A DNA stretch of 64,000 nt from Undibacterium sp. YM2. Its GTDB lineage: Bacteria > Pseudomonadota > Gammaproteobacteria > Burkholderiales > Burkholderiaceae_D. Made by a program: the position numbers and the translations under genes. Positions 8,140-17,833 of the stretch are shown here, one piece after another (the first letter of the stretch is position 1; each line of letters opens with the position of its first letter). Where the stretch lies: positions 3,720,001-3,784,000 of the forward strand of contig NZ_AP018441.1 in assembly GCF_009937975.1 (NCBI RefSeq), given 5' to 3'. A model generated the notes under the pieces. The model was not told the DNA's origin. It searched no databases and was given only the letters and a program-made list of their open reading frames with translations.

Positions 8140-9483
8140 CTAATTTTTATTACGCATGCCAGCCAGCGGTATCGCCAGCAAAATCATGAAAGCCATGCCA
8201 AACACAGCATCACGCAAAATCGCATTGAACATACCGCCCAGCATCATGGCGATGGTCAGCATCAGCAAGGGCATGGCCATTTCCCTGGTGTTGGGATTCT
8301 CATGCACTTCCTTACATGCCATACGATAGGCCACCCAGTATTGGGTCGCCCAGATCGCCAGCAGGGCAAACAAGCCGATGACACCCACTTCTGTCAGGTA
8401 CAACAAATAATCATTGTGCGGTGTCGTCATGGTAGAACTGATGAGGCCCTTGGCTTTTTTCTGGTAAAGATACATCCAGGTAGCAATACCATGGCCTGTC
8501 AGAGGTTTCTCGGCAATGATCTCACCGGTGATCTTGTAAAGTTCAAGACGCATGCCATCATCATTGACTTTGCGGCCCTGGGAAAAGTCATGCAATTGAT
8601 GCACAGTACACAGGCTGCGCAATTTAAAAATTTCCCACGGCCCGGCTTGCACCAGACGCACCTCACAGGTTGCCGGTGGTGGCAGGCTCAAGGCATATTT
8701 CCAGCCGCCGCCAAGTGCTGCCAGCAAGATCAAAGGCAAAGCCACTACCCGCCATGACCAGCCTATCTGGCGCAAAATCAGTACACCGCACAAGATAAAA
8801 AACAGCAGGCTGGCCGTCCTGGTTTTTGCCAGCAAGACCAGGGCTGCGGCCACATATACAACTGCCAGCACCCGCCAGACCAGGTGATCACGGTGCGTGC
8901 GCAAATCATGCAACATCCAGGCGGCAGCAATCGCCATCAATATGCCCAGCAAGATGGATTTATTACCCTCATAAATCACATAGCTGCGAAATACCGTATT
9001 GACAGGCAAGAGATGGAAAAAATTGGCCACAAACAGCGTTGCCGCCAGCACTGCACCAGCAAAGAAAACATACATCGCCCGCCTTTGCCACACGCCCGCA
9101 GCCACGGTCAGAAAAGGCAAGAGAAACAAATACGTCTGGTAATGCACAAGCCCCGGCCAGAATTCTTTACTGATTTCTGGCGGGATATCCTGCATTGCCG
9201 CCAGCACGATACTGACCAGGCTAAGGCCAAGTATCGGCAGCAACATGGCGCTTTGCCTGATCCTGTGCATCTTCTTCAGGTAGCCGCCAGATACCAGCAA
9301 ACTGATATAAAACAGCAGCACACCGGCATACATGACACCAACCGGGAAAAACAGGGTCAGCGGCAAGCCTGTCAGTATCTGATGCGGCAAGGACTGGCGC
9401 CAGCCGGTTTGCGGCTCTGCCTGCGGTGAATCACCACGCGCTGGCAATACACTACTGGTATCCATGGAATCAGGCGTATTCAA
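8140..9483 (-). CDS. O-antigen ligase family (Wzy_C/WaaL-like) membrane protein
   Basis: A 447-residue polytopic inner-membrane protein with about 11-12 hydrophobic segments and a large periplasmic loop near residues 260-340, the layout of O-antigen ligases and polymerases. Within the loop, AEKPLTGHGIATW and the following HNDYLLYLTEVGVIGL are the conserved Wzy_C segments, including the functionally important loop His. It probably joins O-polysaccharide to lipid A-core, or another sugar polymer to its acceptor; WaaL and Wzy cannot be separated by sequence alone. The start overlaps the dnaE stop by 14 bases. An alternative ATG at 9465 would remove the overlap. Neither start has a strong Shine-Dalgarno sequence. 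Confidence 0.85.
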   Translation of the reverse strand: MNTPDSMDTSSVLPARGDSPQAEPQTGWRQSLPHQILTGLPLTLFFPVGVMYAGVLLFYISLLVSGGYLKKMHRIRQSAMLLPILGLSLVSIVLAAMQDIPPEISKEFWPGLVHYQTYLFLLPFLTVAAGVWQRRAMYVFFAGAVLAATLFVANFFHLLPVNTVFRSYVIYEGNKSILLGILMAIAAAWMLHDLRTHRDHLVWRVLAVVYVAAALVLLAKTRTASLLFFILCGVLILRQIGWSWRVVALPLILLAALGGGWKYALSLPPPATCEVRLVQAGPWEIFKLRSLCTVHQLHDFSQGRKVNDDGMRLELYKITGEIIAEKPLTGHGIATWMYLYQKKAKGLISSTMTTPHNDYLLYLTEVGVIGLFALLAIWATQYWVAYRMACKEVHENPNTREMAMPLLMLTIAMMLGGMFNAILRDAVFGMAFMILLAIPLAGMRNKN

Positions 9484-12400
9484 TTTTGACGTTTTTCATG
9501 GATAGCCATTCGCCCAGGTTCTGCCGCAAGACATCATCCGGGTTCACCCGCCACTGGTCTGACAAATACATTTCAGCACTGGCATTGGCGTTTTGATAGC
9601 GTATCAATACCGGGCAACCATCGGCGTTCAAATGTGGCTTCAGCATCTCTTGCAGCTTTTTGGTGTCTGCTGTCGATGTCAACGTCAGGCGCAAACCTTG
9701 CGAGAACTGTACGCGGGCGCGGCCTATATCCATGACTTTTTCAGCCGAGATACGCAAGCCGCCTGAGAACCTGTCCTCAGACACTTTGCCCAGCACAGCC
9801 AGGAATTCATCTTCCTTGAACAGGGATTTGAACTCTTCCATGAGTTCGCTATACACCGTCACCTCAACCACGGCAGTGCCATCATCAAGGCTGACGATGA
9901 GTAGCTTGCCGCGCTGTGTCATCTGGGTGCGCACACCGGTAATGATGCCGCAAATCAGGCGCAAATCGCGTGAAGGTTCCAGCTTGGCAAGAGTGGTCTT
10001 GATGAACTGGCGCACTTCTGGCGCATAAGAATCAAACAGATGACCGGACAGGTAAAAGCCCAGCGCCAGTTTTTCTTCGGTCAGGCGCTTCTTGTCTGTC
10101 CACGGCGGTACATCCAGGTAATCTGGTGGCGCGATCAAATCATCGTCATCACCAAACAGGCTGACCTGGTTTGCTGCGGCTTCTGCCTGCATCGCTGCTT
10201 CCAGCGCAAAATCGACGGTTGCCAGCAAGACGCCACGGTCTTTGCCCAGGCAATCCATGGCACCGGCACGTATCAGGGACTCTACCGTACGGCGGTTCAC
10301 CTGGCGTTTATCGACGCGTTTGCAGAAATCAAACAAATCCTTAAATGGCCCACCTTCTTTTCTGGCCGTGATGATGCTTTCTATCGCATTCTGGCCTGAG
10401 CCTTTGACGGCGCCCATGCCATAGCGTATCTGGCTGGATTTTTTGCCAGGTTCAGCAACTGGCATGAAACGATAATCGGACAGATTGATATCTGGCGGCA
10501 GCATTTTGAGCTTGCAGATATCAATCGCATCTTCGACCAGAATCTTGACCTTATCGGTATCATCCATGGCCAGCGACATATTGGCTGCCATGAAGGCAGC
10601 AGCGTGATGCGCTTTCAGATAAGCGGTGTGGTAAGACAGCAAGGCATACGCGGCAGCATGGGATTTATTAAAACCATAGCCCGCGAATTTTTCCATCAAA
10701 TCGAAAATCTCGTCGGCTTTTTCTTGCGGCAAACCATCCTTGGCTGCACCATCACGGAAAATCTGGCGATGCTCGGCCATCTCTTCTGCTTTTTTCTTAC
10801 CCATGGCACGGCGCAGCAAATCGGCACCGCCGAGTGAGTAGCCACCGACCACCTGGGCCATCTGCATAACCTGTTCCTGATACACCATGATGCCGTAGGT
10901 TTCAGACAAAATGCCTTCGGTACGGGGATCAGGATAATCGAATTTCTCACCGTGCTTGCGTTTGCAGAAATCCGGGATCAGGTCCATAGGGCCAGGGCGG
11001 TACAAAGCCACCAGCGCGATAATGTCTTCAAAGCGGTCAGGACGCGCATCTTTCAGCATGCCTTGCATGCCGCGGCTTTCCAGCTGGAACACAGCCACGG
11101 TCTTGGCCTTGGTCAGTAAATCATAAGATGCCCTGTCATCCAGCGGCAATTTGGCCAGATCAAAATCTGCCATGGCCGGGTCCATCATCTTGATATAGCG
11201 CACTGCCCTGTCGAGAATGGTCAAGGTGGTCAAACCCAAAAAGTCGAACTTGACCAGGCCCACAGCCTCGACGTCGTCTTTATCATATTGCGACACCACG
11301 CCAGAATCGCCGCCCTGGGTGTACAGCGGGCAAAAATCTGTCAGCTTGCCTGGGGCAATCAATACACCACCGGCATGCATACCAATATTACGGGTGATGC
11401 CTTCTACCTGTTGCGCCAGGTCGAGCAGGGTTTTGACTTCTTCTTCGTTTTCCTGACGCTCAGCCAGCAAGGGTTCTTCCACGATTGCCTCGGCTATCGT
11501 GACTTGTTTGCCCGGTTTGAACGGGATCAGTTTGGAGACGCCATCGCAGAACATGTAGCCAAAGTCCAGCACGCGGCCGATGTCACGTATCGCGCCCTTG
11601 GCAGCCATGGTACCGAAGGTGGCAATCTGCGATACCGCTTCTTTGCCATAACGGTCTTTCACGTACTGAATAACCTTGTCGCGGCCTTCCTGGCAAAAGT
11701 CAATATCAAAGTCGGGCATGGATACCCGCTCCGGGTTCAGGAAACGCTCGAACAGCAGGTTGTACTGCAAAGGATCAAGATCGGTAATCAGCAATGAATA
11801 CGCAACCAGGGAACCGGCACCAGAACCACGGCCCGGCCCTACCGGCACGCCATTGTTCTTGGCCCACTGGATAAAGTCAGCAACAATGAGGAAGTAACCC
11901 GGGAAACCCATCTTGATAATGGTGTCGGTTTCAAACTTCAGGCGCGCCTCATAACGGGCGCGCTCTTTCTCGCGCTTTTCTTCATTCGGGAAAATTTGAT
12001 TGAGGCGGAACTCAAGACCGCGCCGGGATTCATGTTCCAAAAAGTCATTGATGGTCATGCCCTCAGGCGTTGGAAAATCCGGCAGCTTCGGCTTACCCAG
12101 TTCCAGCGTCAGGTTACAGCGCTTGGCGATTTCGACAGAATTGCGCAAGGCTGCTGGCAAGTCGGCAAACAGCTCTGCCATCTCGGCCTGGGTCTTGAAG
12201 CATTGCTGCTCATTGAACCTGCGCACGCGGCGGCCATTGGCCAGCATATCACCTTCGGCAATACAAACGCGTGCTTCATGGGCGGTGTAGTCGTCCTTGC
12301 TGATGAATTGCACGGGATGGGTTGCCACCACCGGCAATTTGAGCCTGCCCGCCAGGGCCACGGCAGCGCGCACATGGTTATCCATGTTTGCCTGGCCTGC

Positions 12401-12988
12401 TCTTTGTATTTCTATATAAAAATGGTTGGGAAAAATGCTGGCCCAGCGTCTGGCGTTTTGCTCTGCCAGTTCCAGATTGCCATTATCAATAGCAACGCCG
12501 ACATCGCCAAAATGTGCGCCAGAGATGGCGATCAGGCCACCGCCCTGACCTTCTTCAAAGATTTTTTGCAGCCATTCAAAACGAATTTCCGCCTTGCCCT
12601 TGTGCTGGTTAGTCAGCCAGGCCTGAGCCAGCAATTCACATAACTGCAAATAGCCAAGTTTGTTCTTGACCAGCAAAAGCAATCTGGATGGCTTGTCACG
12701 ATCGACATCATTGCTGATCCACACATCGCAACCGGCGATAGGCTTCATGCCCTTGCCGCGTGCAGATTTATAGAATTTCACCATGGCGAACAAATTCGCC
12801 AGGTCAGTAATTGCCATTGCTGGCTGTTTGTCTTTTACTGCTGCCTTGATGACATCATCAATACGCACCAGGCCATCGACTATCGAATATTCAGAGTGGA
12901 TGCGCAGATGGACAAAGGCAGGCTCGTAGGGCTTGCTGACGGCAACTTCATTGCTCGCTTCAGGGGAGGTAATTAATTCTGTAGTCAT
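9470..12988 (-). CDS. dnaE: DNA polymerase III alpha subunit
   Basis: The catalytic subunit of the replicative polymerase, 1172 residues, the normal length for DnaE1. An N-terminal PHP domain begins FVHLRIHSEYSIVDGL (about 25-40). The palm carries the metal-binding PDFDIDF at 425-431, preceded by the conserved VGPGRGSGAGSLVAY loop (about 383-397). Further segments are the fingers, the HhH region and the C-terminal OB fold (about 995-1070, ICGIITGVRTQMTQRGK). It is transcribed toward the O-antigen-ligase-like gene, which it overlaps. The gene is complete, with no frameshift. Confidence 0.98.
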   Translation of the reverse strand: MTTELITSPEASNEVAVSKPYEPAFVHLRIHSEYSIVDGLVRIDDVIKAAVKDKQPAMAITDLANLFAMVKFYKSARGKGMKPIAGCDVWISNDVDRDKPSRLLLLVKNKLGYLQLCELLAQAWLTNQHKGKAEIRFEWLQKIFEEGQGGGLIAISGAHFGDVGVAIDNGNLELAEQNARRWASIFPNHFYIEIQRAGQANMDNHVRAAVALAGRLKLPVVATHPVQFISKDDYTAHEARVCIAEGDMLANGRRVRRFNEQQCFKTQAEMAELFADLPAALRNSVEIAKRCNLTLELGKPKLPDFPTPEGMTINDFLEHESRRGLEFRLNQIFPNEEKREKERARYEARLKFETDTIIKMGFPGYFLIVADFIQWAKNNGVPVGPGRGSGAGSLVAYSLLITDLDPLQYNLLFERFLNPERVSMPDFDIDFCQEGRDKVIQYVKDRYGKEAVSQIATFGTMAAKGAIRDIGRVLDFGYMFCDGVSKLIPFKPGKQVTIAEAIVEEPLLAERQENEEEVKTLLDLAQQVEGITRNIGMHAGGVLIAPGKLTDFCPLYTQGGDSGVVSQYDKDDVEAVGLVKFDFLGLTTLTILDRAVRYIKMMDPAMADFDLAKLPLDDRASYDLLTKAKTVAVFQLESRGMQGMLKDARPDRFEDIIALVALYRPGPMDLIPDFCKRKHGEKFDYPDPRTEGILSETYGIMVYQEQVMQMAQVVGGYSLGGADLLRRAMGKKKAEEMAEHRQIFRDGAAKDGLPQEKADEIFDLMEKFAGYGFNKSHAAAYALLSYHTAYLKAHHAAAFMAANMSLAMDDTDKVKILVEDAIDICKLKMLPPDINLSDYRFMPVAEPGKKSSQIRYGMGAVKGSGQNAIESIITARKEGGPFKDLFDFCKRVDKRQVNRRTVESLIRAGAMDCLGKDRGVLLATVDFALEAAMQAEAAANQVSLFGDDDDLIAPPDYLDVPPWTDKKRLTEEKLALGFYLSGHLFDSYAPEVRQFIKTTLAKLEPSRDLRLICGIITGVRTQMTQRGKLLIVSLDDGTAVVEVTVYSELMEEFKSLFKEDEFLAVLGKVSEDRFSGGLRISAEKVMDIGRARVQFSQGLRLTLTSTADTKKLQEMLKPHLNADGCPVLIRYQNANASAEMYLSDQWRVNPDDVLRQNLGEWLSMKNVKIEYA

Positions 12989-13281
12989 ACCGCTATTCTA
13001 CCTGTTGCCCAAGCTGTTCAGAAGTTTTGCCTTATCGAAGTTTTCAAATATGCAATTTATATTAATTTAACCTTAATTTTCTGCGCGTCCACAGCTGTCA
13101 ATTCATCATGCCGTCAATAAATTGCGTTTTAATTTGCCTGTTATACAAATTTCAAATAAAGCATCATGTCCAAAAATATTCGCCATAAAAACAACAATTC
13201 CCAAGCCGCAAAGATGGCTTCTGGCTCGACACTTTGCATTTAGGCTACATTTGCGTGCCCGTGCTGTGTTACTCTGAATCA

Positions 13282-15336
13282 ATGCATTTTTTGGCTCTGG
13301 GGCATATCTTGTTAGCAAAAAAAAGACGCGGCATCCAAAGCAATCACACTGGCAAACGCCTGAACAGGCGTGCTGGCTGTCTTGTCCTGTTCTTTTCCTT
13401 GCTGCATCAGGTGGCAATCGCCGGTGGCGGTGAAGAATCGATATTTCTGGATGATATGCCTGTGGTGCTGTCTGCGTCCCGTCTCTCACAACCCATCAAT
13501 GAAACACCAGTTGCGGTCACCATCATAGACAGGCAAATGATCAAGGACTCTGGTGCCTGGGACTTGTCCGAGATTTTTCGCCTGGTACCGGGCATGTATG
13601 TGGCTTACCATGCCGACCCTTATTACTCAGCAGACAGCACGGTTGCCTATCACGGCATGGTCACCACCACGACCTCAGACCGTATGCAGGTCCTGATTGA
13701 CGGCAGATCGGTGTATGCCAGCCTGTTTGGTGGCGTCAACTGGAGCGACTTGCCCATCGTTCTTGATGACATAGAGCGCATAGAAGTCATACGTGGGCCA
13801 GACTCTGCCAGTTACGGTGCGAATTCATATTCCGGCGTCATCAATATCATCACCCGCCACCCGGCAGAGACCCAGGGTACCACTCTGTCCATGGCATTTG
13901 GCAATGGCCGCAAGGAAGGCATCTTGCGCTATGGCGGCAAGACTGGTGCATTAAGCTACCGGCTGTCAGCCAGCATCAGGGATGACAAAGGCGAAGATGA
14001 CACTATCAAGAAGCCAACTTCTGCCTTCACTTTCTGGAACCTGAACAAGTATGACAACAAGACCATACACAACCTGAACCTGCGCGCCGATTACCAGGTC
14101 AATTCTGCCGATACGCTGGAATTCCAGTTCGGTTATAACGGTGGACCGCGTGAAGTCGGTGAATACAATAATGTCTCCGCCATCAGCAGACGGGCAGAAA
14201 ACCATTTTGAAATGGTGCACTGGCGCCGCGCCCTTGAAGGCGGTGGCGAATTGTCTGTGCAAGCCTTTCATACGGTAGAAAGAGTGTATGCACGCCTGAA
14301 AGATTCAGATGGCATCAGTGATGGCGATGCCATCTTGCGGCGCTATGACCTGGAAGTGCAGCACACCTTTTCACCTTTCAAGAACGCCCGTCTGGTCTGG
14401 GGTGGCAGCATACGCTATGACCAGACTTATGCGCCCTACTATCTTGGGGTTGGTGACAACCAGTATCTGTATGGTGACTTTCCTTATCATTTGCGCCGTT
14501 TTTTTGGCAATCTTGAATGGCGTGCCCGCCCTGACCTGGTCTTCAACGTCGGTGGCATGATAGAAAACAATACCTATACCGGCACAGACACTACGCCCAG
14601 GGTGGCAGTCAACTGGCATGTACAGCCCGGCCATACCCTGCGTCTCAGCCACTCACGCGCCACGCGCTCGCCTTCTGTCTATGAAAAGACCTATGACAAC
14701 TACTGGCGCAGCGCTGACTTTTACCCAGGCTTGCCAGAAATGCAGACTGAAAGAGTCAAATCAAGCGAGATAGGCTACATCGGTAAATACGGCAACCTCG
14801 ATGTCGATTTCCGCCTGTTCTATGATGACTACAGCCAGTTAATCGACGTCAGGAACAAGCGCTCGGCTGCCGGCGGCAACCTGAATGCGGGCACAGCCGT
14901 CATGCGTGGTTATGAATTGCAATTGAAGGCGCAACTGACAGACAAGACGCGGCTTATCTATGGCCTCTCTGGTGGTGGTGTGAAAAGTGATAATGTAAAT
15001 GGTGTCGTGTATAGCGATTCGCTACCTAAATACAACCACAACATCATGCTCAGTCATAAAGTCAATGAACAATGGAGCGGCAGCCTGGTAGCTTACCAGA
15101 TGGCAAAAACCAAGTTCAATGCCACCGATTACAACCCACGCGAAAACCGTGGCTATTTCATTGATGGCAACAAGCGCGTGGATGCCAGGCTCAATTATCA
15201 GTTCAAGCTCGGTGGCAAGTCTGCCGAGTGCTCGCTGATTGCCCAAAACCTGACTGATGCCCGGTATTTTGAATACCGGCACGACAATGAATTGCCAGGC
15301 CGGGCACTGAGGCTGAACCTCAGACTGGACATGTGA
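13282..15336 (+). CDS. TonB-dependent outer-membrane receptor
   Basis: A 684-residue receptor. A signal peptide (hydrophobic LVLFFSLLHQVAIA, about 34-47) is followed by a plug domain (about 55-185) with typical segments SEIFRLVPGM, VLIDGRSVY and IERIEVIRGPDSASYGANSYSG, and then a 22-strand-type beta-barrel ending in RALRLNLRLDM. The start is uncertain: ATG 13282 was chosen, TTG at 13234 or 13309 are possible, and no clear ribosome-binding site was seen. It overlaps the next gene by 4 bases and heads a three-gene operon with a solute-binding protein and a diguanylate cyclase. That arrangement suggests a ligand sensed at the outer membrane feeds into c-di-GMP. The ligand (siderophore, vitamin or other) cannot be read from sequence. 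Confidence 0.9.
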   Translation: MHFLALGHILLAKKRRGIQSNHTGKRLNRRAGCLVLFFSLLHQVAIAGGGEESIFLDDMPVVLSASRLSQPINETPVAVTIIDRQMIKDSGAWDLSEIFRLVPGMYVAYHADPYYSADSTVAYHGMVTTTTSDRMQVLIDGRSVYASLFGGVNWSDLPIVLDDIERIEVIRGPDSASYGANSYSGVINIITRHPAETQGTTLSMAFGNGRKEGILRYGGKTGALSYRLSASIRDDKGEDDTIKKPTSAFTFWNLNKYDNKTIHNLNLRADYQVNSADTLEFQFGYNGGPREVGEYNNVSAISRRAENHFEMVHWRRALEGGGELSVQAFHTVERVYARLKDSDGISDGDAILRRYDLEVQHTFSPFKNARLVWGGSIRYDQTYAPYYLGVGDNQYLYGDFPYHLRRFFGNLEWRARPDLVFNVGGMIENNTYTGTDTTPRVAVNWHVQPGHTLRLSHSRATRSPSVYEKTYDNYWRSADFYPGLPEMQTERVKSSEIGYIGKYGNLDVDFRLFYDDYSQLIDVRNKRSAAGGNLNAGTAVMRGYELQLKAQLTDKTRLIYGLSGGGVKSDNVNGVVYSDSLPKYNHNIMLSHKVNEQWSGSLVAYQMAKTKFNATDYNPRENRGYFIDGNKRVDARLNYQFKLGGKSAECSLIAQNLTDARYFEYRHDNELPGRALRLNLRLDM

Positions 15337-16310
15337 ACATGCACTGGCAGTCAACAAGGCATTTGCGGTATGTAGTCAATTTGCTAGGCCTGACGCTGAG
15401 TTTGCTGTATGCGCAAGCTGTTCTGGCACTGGACAACATCACCATACTGCTGAGTGAGGAAGGCTCTGCTTATACTGAATTTTCCAGCCAGTTAAGCATT
15501 CTGCTGACTCAGGGACAAGGTAACGCAAAAAATACCATCAAGGTCTTGAACCTGAACACCTACAAGGCAGAAGACGTGCCGCGCAATGCCAGCAATCACC
15601 TGCTGATTGCGGTTGGCACACCAGCCATGACAGCGATGGCGCAAAAGCCACCTGCCATGGCGGTGTTGAGCGTACTGGTACCACGCAATACCTTTCAAAA
15701 AATAGCAAGGCAATATGGCCGCCATCAAGACCCGCATCATTTCTCGGCGATTTATTTTGACCAGCCGTGGCACCGGCAACTGGGTTTGATACGCAGCAGT
15801 ATGCCAGGCCGCAATCGCGTAGGATTATTACTCAGCAAAGACGGTAACGAAATGCTGGTCGGCCTATCAGCCATCGCCAAAGAAATGGAGATGCAAATCA
15901 ATGTTGAAACCGTCACCGATGATTCTGAATTGCTGCCCGCCCTGCGCCGCCTGCTGAACAACAGCGACAGCCTGCTGGCCCTGCCCGATGCCGCCATCTA
16001 TAACCGCAATAACATCCCCAGCATATTGTTGACCAGTTACCGGCAAAAAGTGCCGCTATTCGGTTTTTCTGCCGCCTACGTCAAGGCAGGTGCACTGGCT
16101 GGCGTGTATAGTTCTGCGACCCAGATTGCCCAGCAGGTAGCAGAGATCATCGCGACACTACCCAATAATGGCTACCTGCCTCTGCCACAATATCCACGCC
16201 ACTTCAGTGTCAATATCAATACCCAGGTCAGCCGTTCGCTGAGTCTGGAAATGGAAGATGAGGTCAGCCTGACACGCAAGATCAAATCATTGCCGGAGCG
16301 TGTCCAATGA
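15333..16310 (+). CDS. ABC-type substrate-binding protein (PF04392-like), no transporter genes
   Basis: A 325-residue periplasmic protein of the ABC_sub_bind (tryptophan/tyrosine-type) group. A signal peptide ends near QAVLA (about 33). The two-domain fold is suggested by NHLLIAVGTPAMTA, the GRNRVGLLL hinge and DSLLALPDAAIYN segments. The start is GTG at 15333, forming a GTGA overlap with the TonB-receptor stop; an ATG six bases later is also possible. The stop overlaps the diguanylate cyclase start (ATGA). No permease or ATPase is present, so it probably acts as a relay or sensor protein between the receptor and the membrane cyclase rather than in transport; this is inferred from context. 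Confidence 0.82.
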   Translation: MNMHWQSTRHLRYVVNLLGLTLSLLYAQAVLALDNITILLSEEGSAYTEFSSQLSILLTQGQGNAKNTIKVLNLNTYKAEDVPRNASNHLLIAVGTPAMTAMAQKPPAMAVLSVLVPRNTFQKIARQYGRHQDPHHFSAIYFDQPWHRQLGLIRSSMPGRNRVGLLLSKDGNEMLVGLSAIAKEMEMQINVETVTDDSELLPALRRLLNNSDSLLALPDAAIYNRNNIPSILLTSYRQKVPLFGFSAAYVKAGALAGVYSSATQIAQQVAEIIATLPNNGYLPLPQYPRHFSVNINTQVSRSLSLEMEDEVSLTRKIKSLPERVQ

Positions 16311-17635
16311 AAAACTGGCCACTCGCCCACCGCATCCTGTTCCTTGCACTGGCCCCGGTCTGGATCATCTCTGCCCTGCTGGTGTTGATGGTCGTCATCG
16401 TCGGCATTACTGAAATTGACGGCGCCATCAAGGCGCGCGGCACTGTCATCACCCGCCAGTTGGCACCAGCCAGTGAATATGGCGCCTTCTCCGGTAACCG
16501 CGAAGTCTTGCAGGCATTGACGCAATCCGTCATGAAAGAAGATGACGCCAAAGCCGTGGTCATCACCGATGCCGACAATAAAGTACTGGCCGTCAGTGGC
16601 AAACCCAGCAAGCTGGGACCGGAACATGCCAAAGCCGCCGACAACGGCAAGATCTTGCGCGGCGACCATGAGTCACTGATCTTTGCCGCCCCGATTTACC
16701 AGGGCAAATCTGAGGCCGATGCCTTCGACCTGTTTGACCGCATCCCGAATGACAAGACCGCCAAGCAAAAACTGCTGGGCCGGGTCTATCTGGAGTTGAG
16801 CACCCATGCCAGCCACCAGTCCAAGAATGTCTTTGTCGCCCTCAGCGTACTGATAGGCCTGGTCGGAACAGTCTGTGCGTCCATACTCGCCATGCGAATG
16901 AGCCGTGACCTGACACGGCCATTATCACGTCTGCTCGATGGCGTGCACCGCATGGAAAAAGGTGAGCTTGATACCCGCATCACCGCAAATTCTGGCGGCG
17001 AATTACAGGAACTGGAAGCCGGCTTCAACCAGATGGCAGAGAAGCTCGAAGCCAGCCATAAATCCATGATGGAAGTCAACGCCAACCTAGAAAACCTGGT
17101 CGTCGCCCGCACCCGCGAACTGGAGTTGCGCAACCATGACCTCGAACTCCTGTCCAGCACCGACAGGCTCACCGGCCTGTATAACCGCCTGAAGCTCGAA
17201 CAGATACTGGATGAAGAACACCAGCGCAGCCAGCGTTATGGCACCAGTTTTTCGCTTGCGATTGTCGATATAGACCTGTTCAAGCAAGTCAACGACACCC
17301 ATGGCCACCAGACCGGTGACCAGGTTCTCATCAATATCGCCCGCATCCTGCAAGATCATGTACGCAGCATGGACGCCGTGGGCCGCTGGGGTGGCGAAGA
17401 ATTTTTGGTCATCTTCCGCGAAACCACCATTCATGCCGCAATAGCCACTGCAGAAAAACTGCGCTGCGCGATTGCCAACCATGAATTTGAAGTCGTTGGC
17501 AAAAAAACTGCCAGCTTTGGTGTCACCAGCTATTACCATCCAGACAATATCAATGAGATGATGAAACGGGCTGACAATGCCCTTTATCATGCCAAGAATT
17601 GTGGGCGGAATCGCGTAGAATCCAGTGAAATGTAG
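16307..17635 (+). CDS. Diguanylate cyclase with periplasmic CHASE8-like sensor, HAMP and GGDEF
   Basis: A 442-residue inner-membrane protein. TM1 is at about 12-35, a periplasmic region resembling CHASE8 spans about 40-170, TM2 about 173-196, HAMP about 197-250, then a coiled linker (LENLVVARTRELELRNHDLELL) and a GGDEF domain (about 280-440). The active site is GGEEF at 362-366 with an RxxD I-site (RSMD, 353-356), so an active, feedback-inhibited cyclase is expected. It is the last gene of the coupled TonB receptor / binding protein operon. By analogy with other envelope-sensing cyclases, the periplasmic binding protein may control it; that partnership is inferred. Confidence 0.9.
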   Translation: MKNWPLAHRILFLALAPVWIISALLVLMVVIVGITEIDGAIKARGTVITRQLAPASEYGAFSGNREVLQALTQSVMKEDDAKAVVITDADNKVLAVSGKPSKLGPEHAKAADNGKILRGDHESLIFAAPIYQGKSEADAFDLFDRIPNDKTAKQKLLGRVYLELSTHASHQSKNVFVALSVLIGLVGTVCASILAMRMSRDLTRPLSRLLDGVHRMEKGELDTRITANSGGELQELEAGFNQMAEKLEASHKSMMEVNANLENLVVARTRELELRNHDLELLSSTDRLTGLYNRLKLEQILDEEHQRSQRYGTSFSLAIVDIDLFKQVNDTHGHQTGDQVLINIARILQDHVRSMDAVGRWGGEEFLVIFRETTIHAAIATAEKLRCAIANHEFEVVGKKTASFGVTSYYHPDNINEMMKRADNALYHAKNCGRNRVESSEM

Positions 17636-17693
17636 ATTTGGTATTGCCAGATAGTTCAGATTTTAGGGTACACTGACTTTGATACCATCAATC

Positions 17694-17720
17694 GGGCAGG
17701 CATTCCTGCCCATGCAGGAA
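17694..17720 (+). promoter_or_regulatory. Two overlapping, mutually exclusive hairpins upstream of glnS
   Basis: GGGCAGG-CATT-CCTGCCC (17694-17711) and TTCCTGC-CCAT-GCAGGAA (17703-17720) are both perfect 7-base-pair stems with 4-base loops that share the middle strand, so only one can form at a time. They lie 114-140 bases before the glnS start. No U-run follows, so simple intrinsic termination is not supported. Confidence 0.4.
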
Positions 17721-17833
17721 CAAACTGCAAGCAAACCACGAGCAAACTTCGCGCCATCCATGCTGCGCTACGGTAAAATGCTTGTCATCTCCTTATTTAG
17801 AAGACCCTATCAGGTTCACAACAGTGATTAGCT

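Noticed and set aside
13284..13360. Divergent gene opposite the TonB receptor start (minus frame 13106-13489)
   Set aside because: It overlaps the receptor's signal-peptide region, has no ribosome-binding site and no domain.
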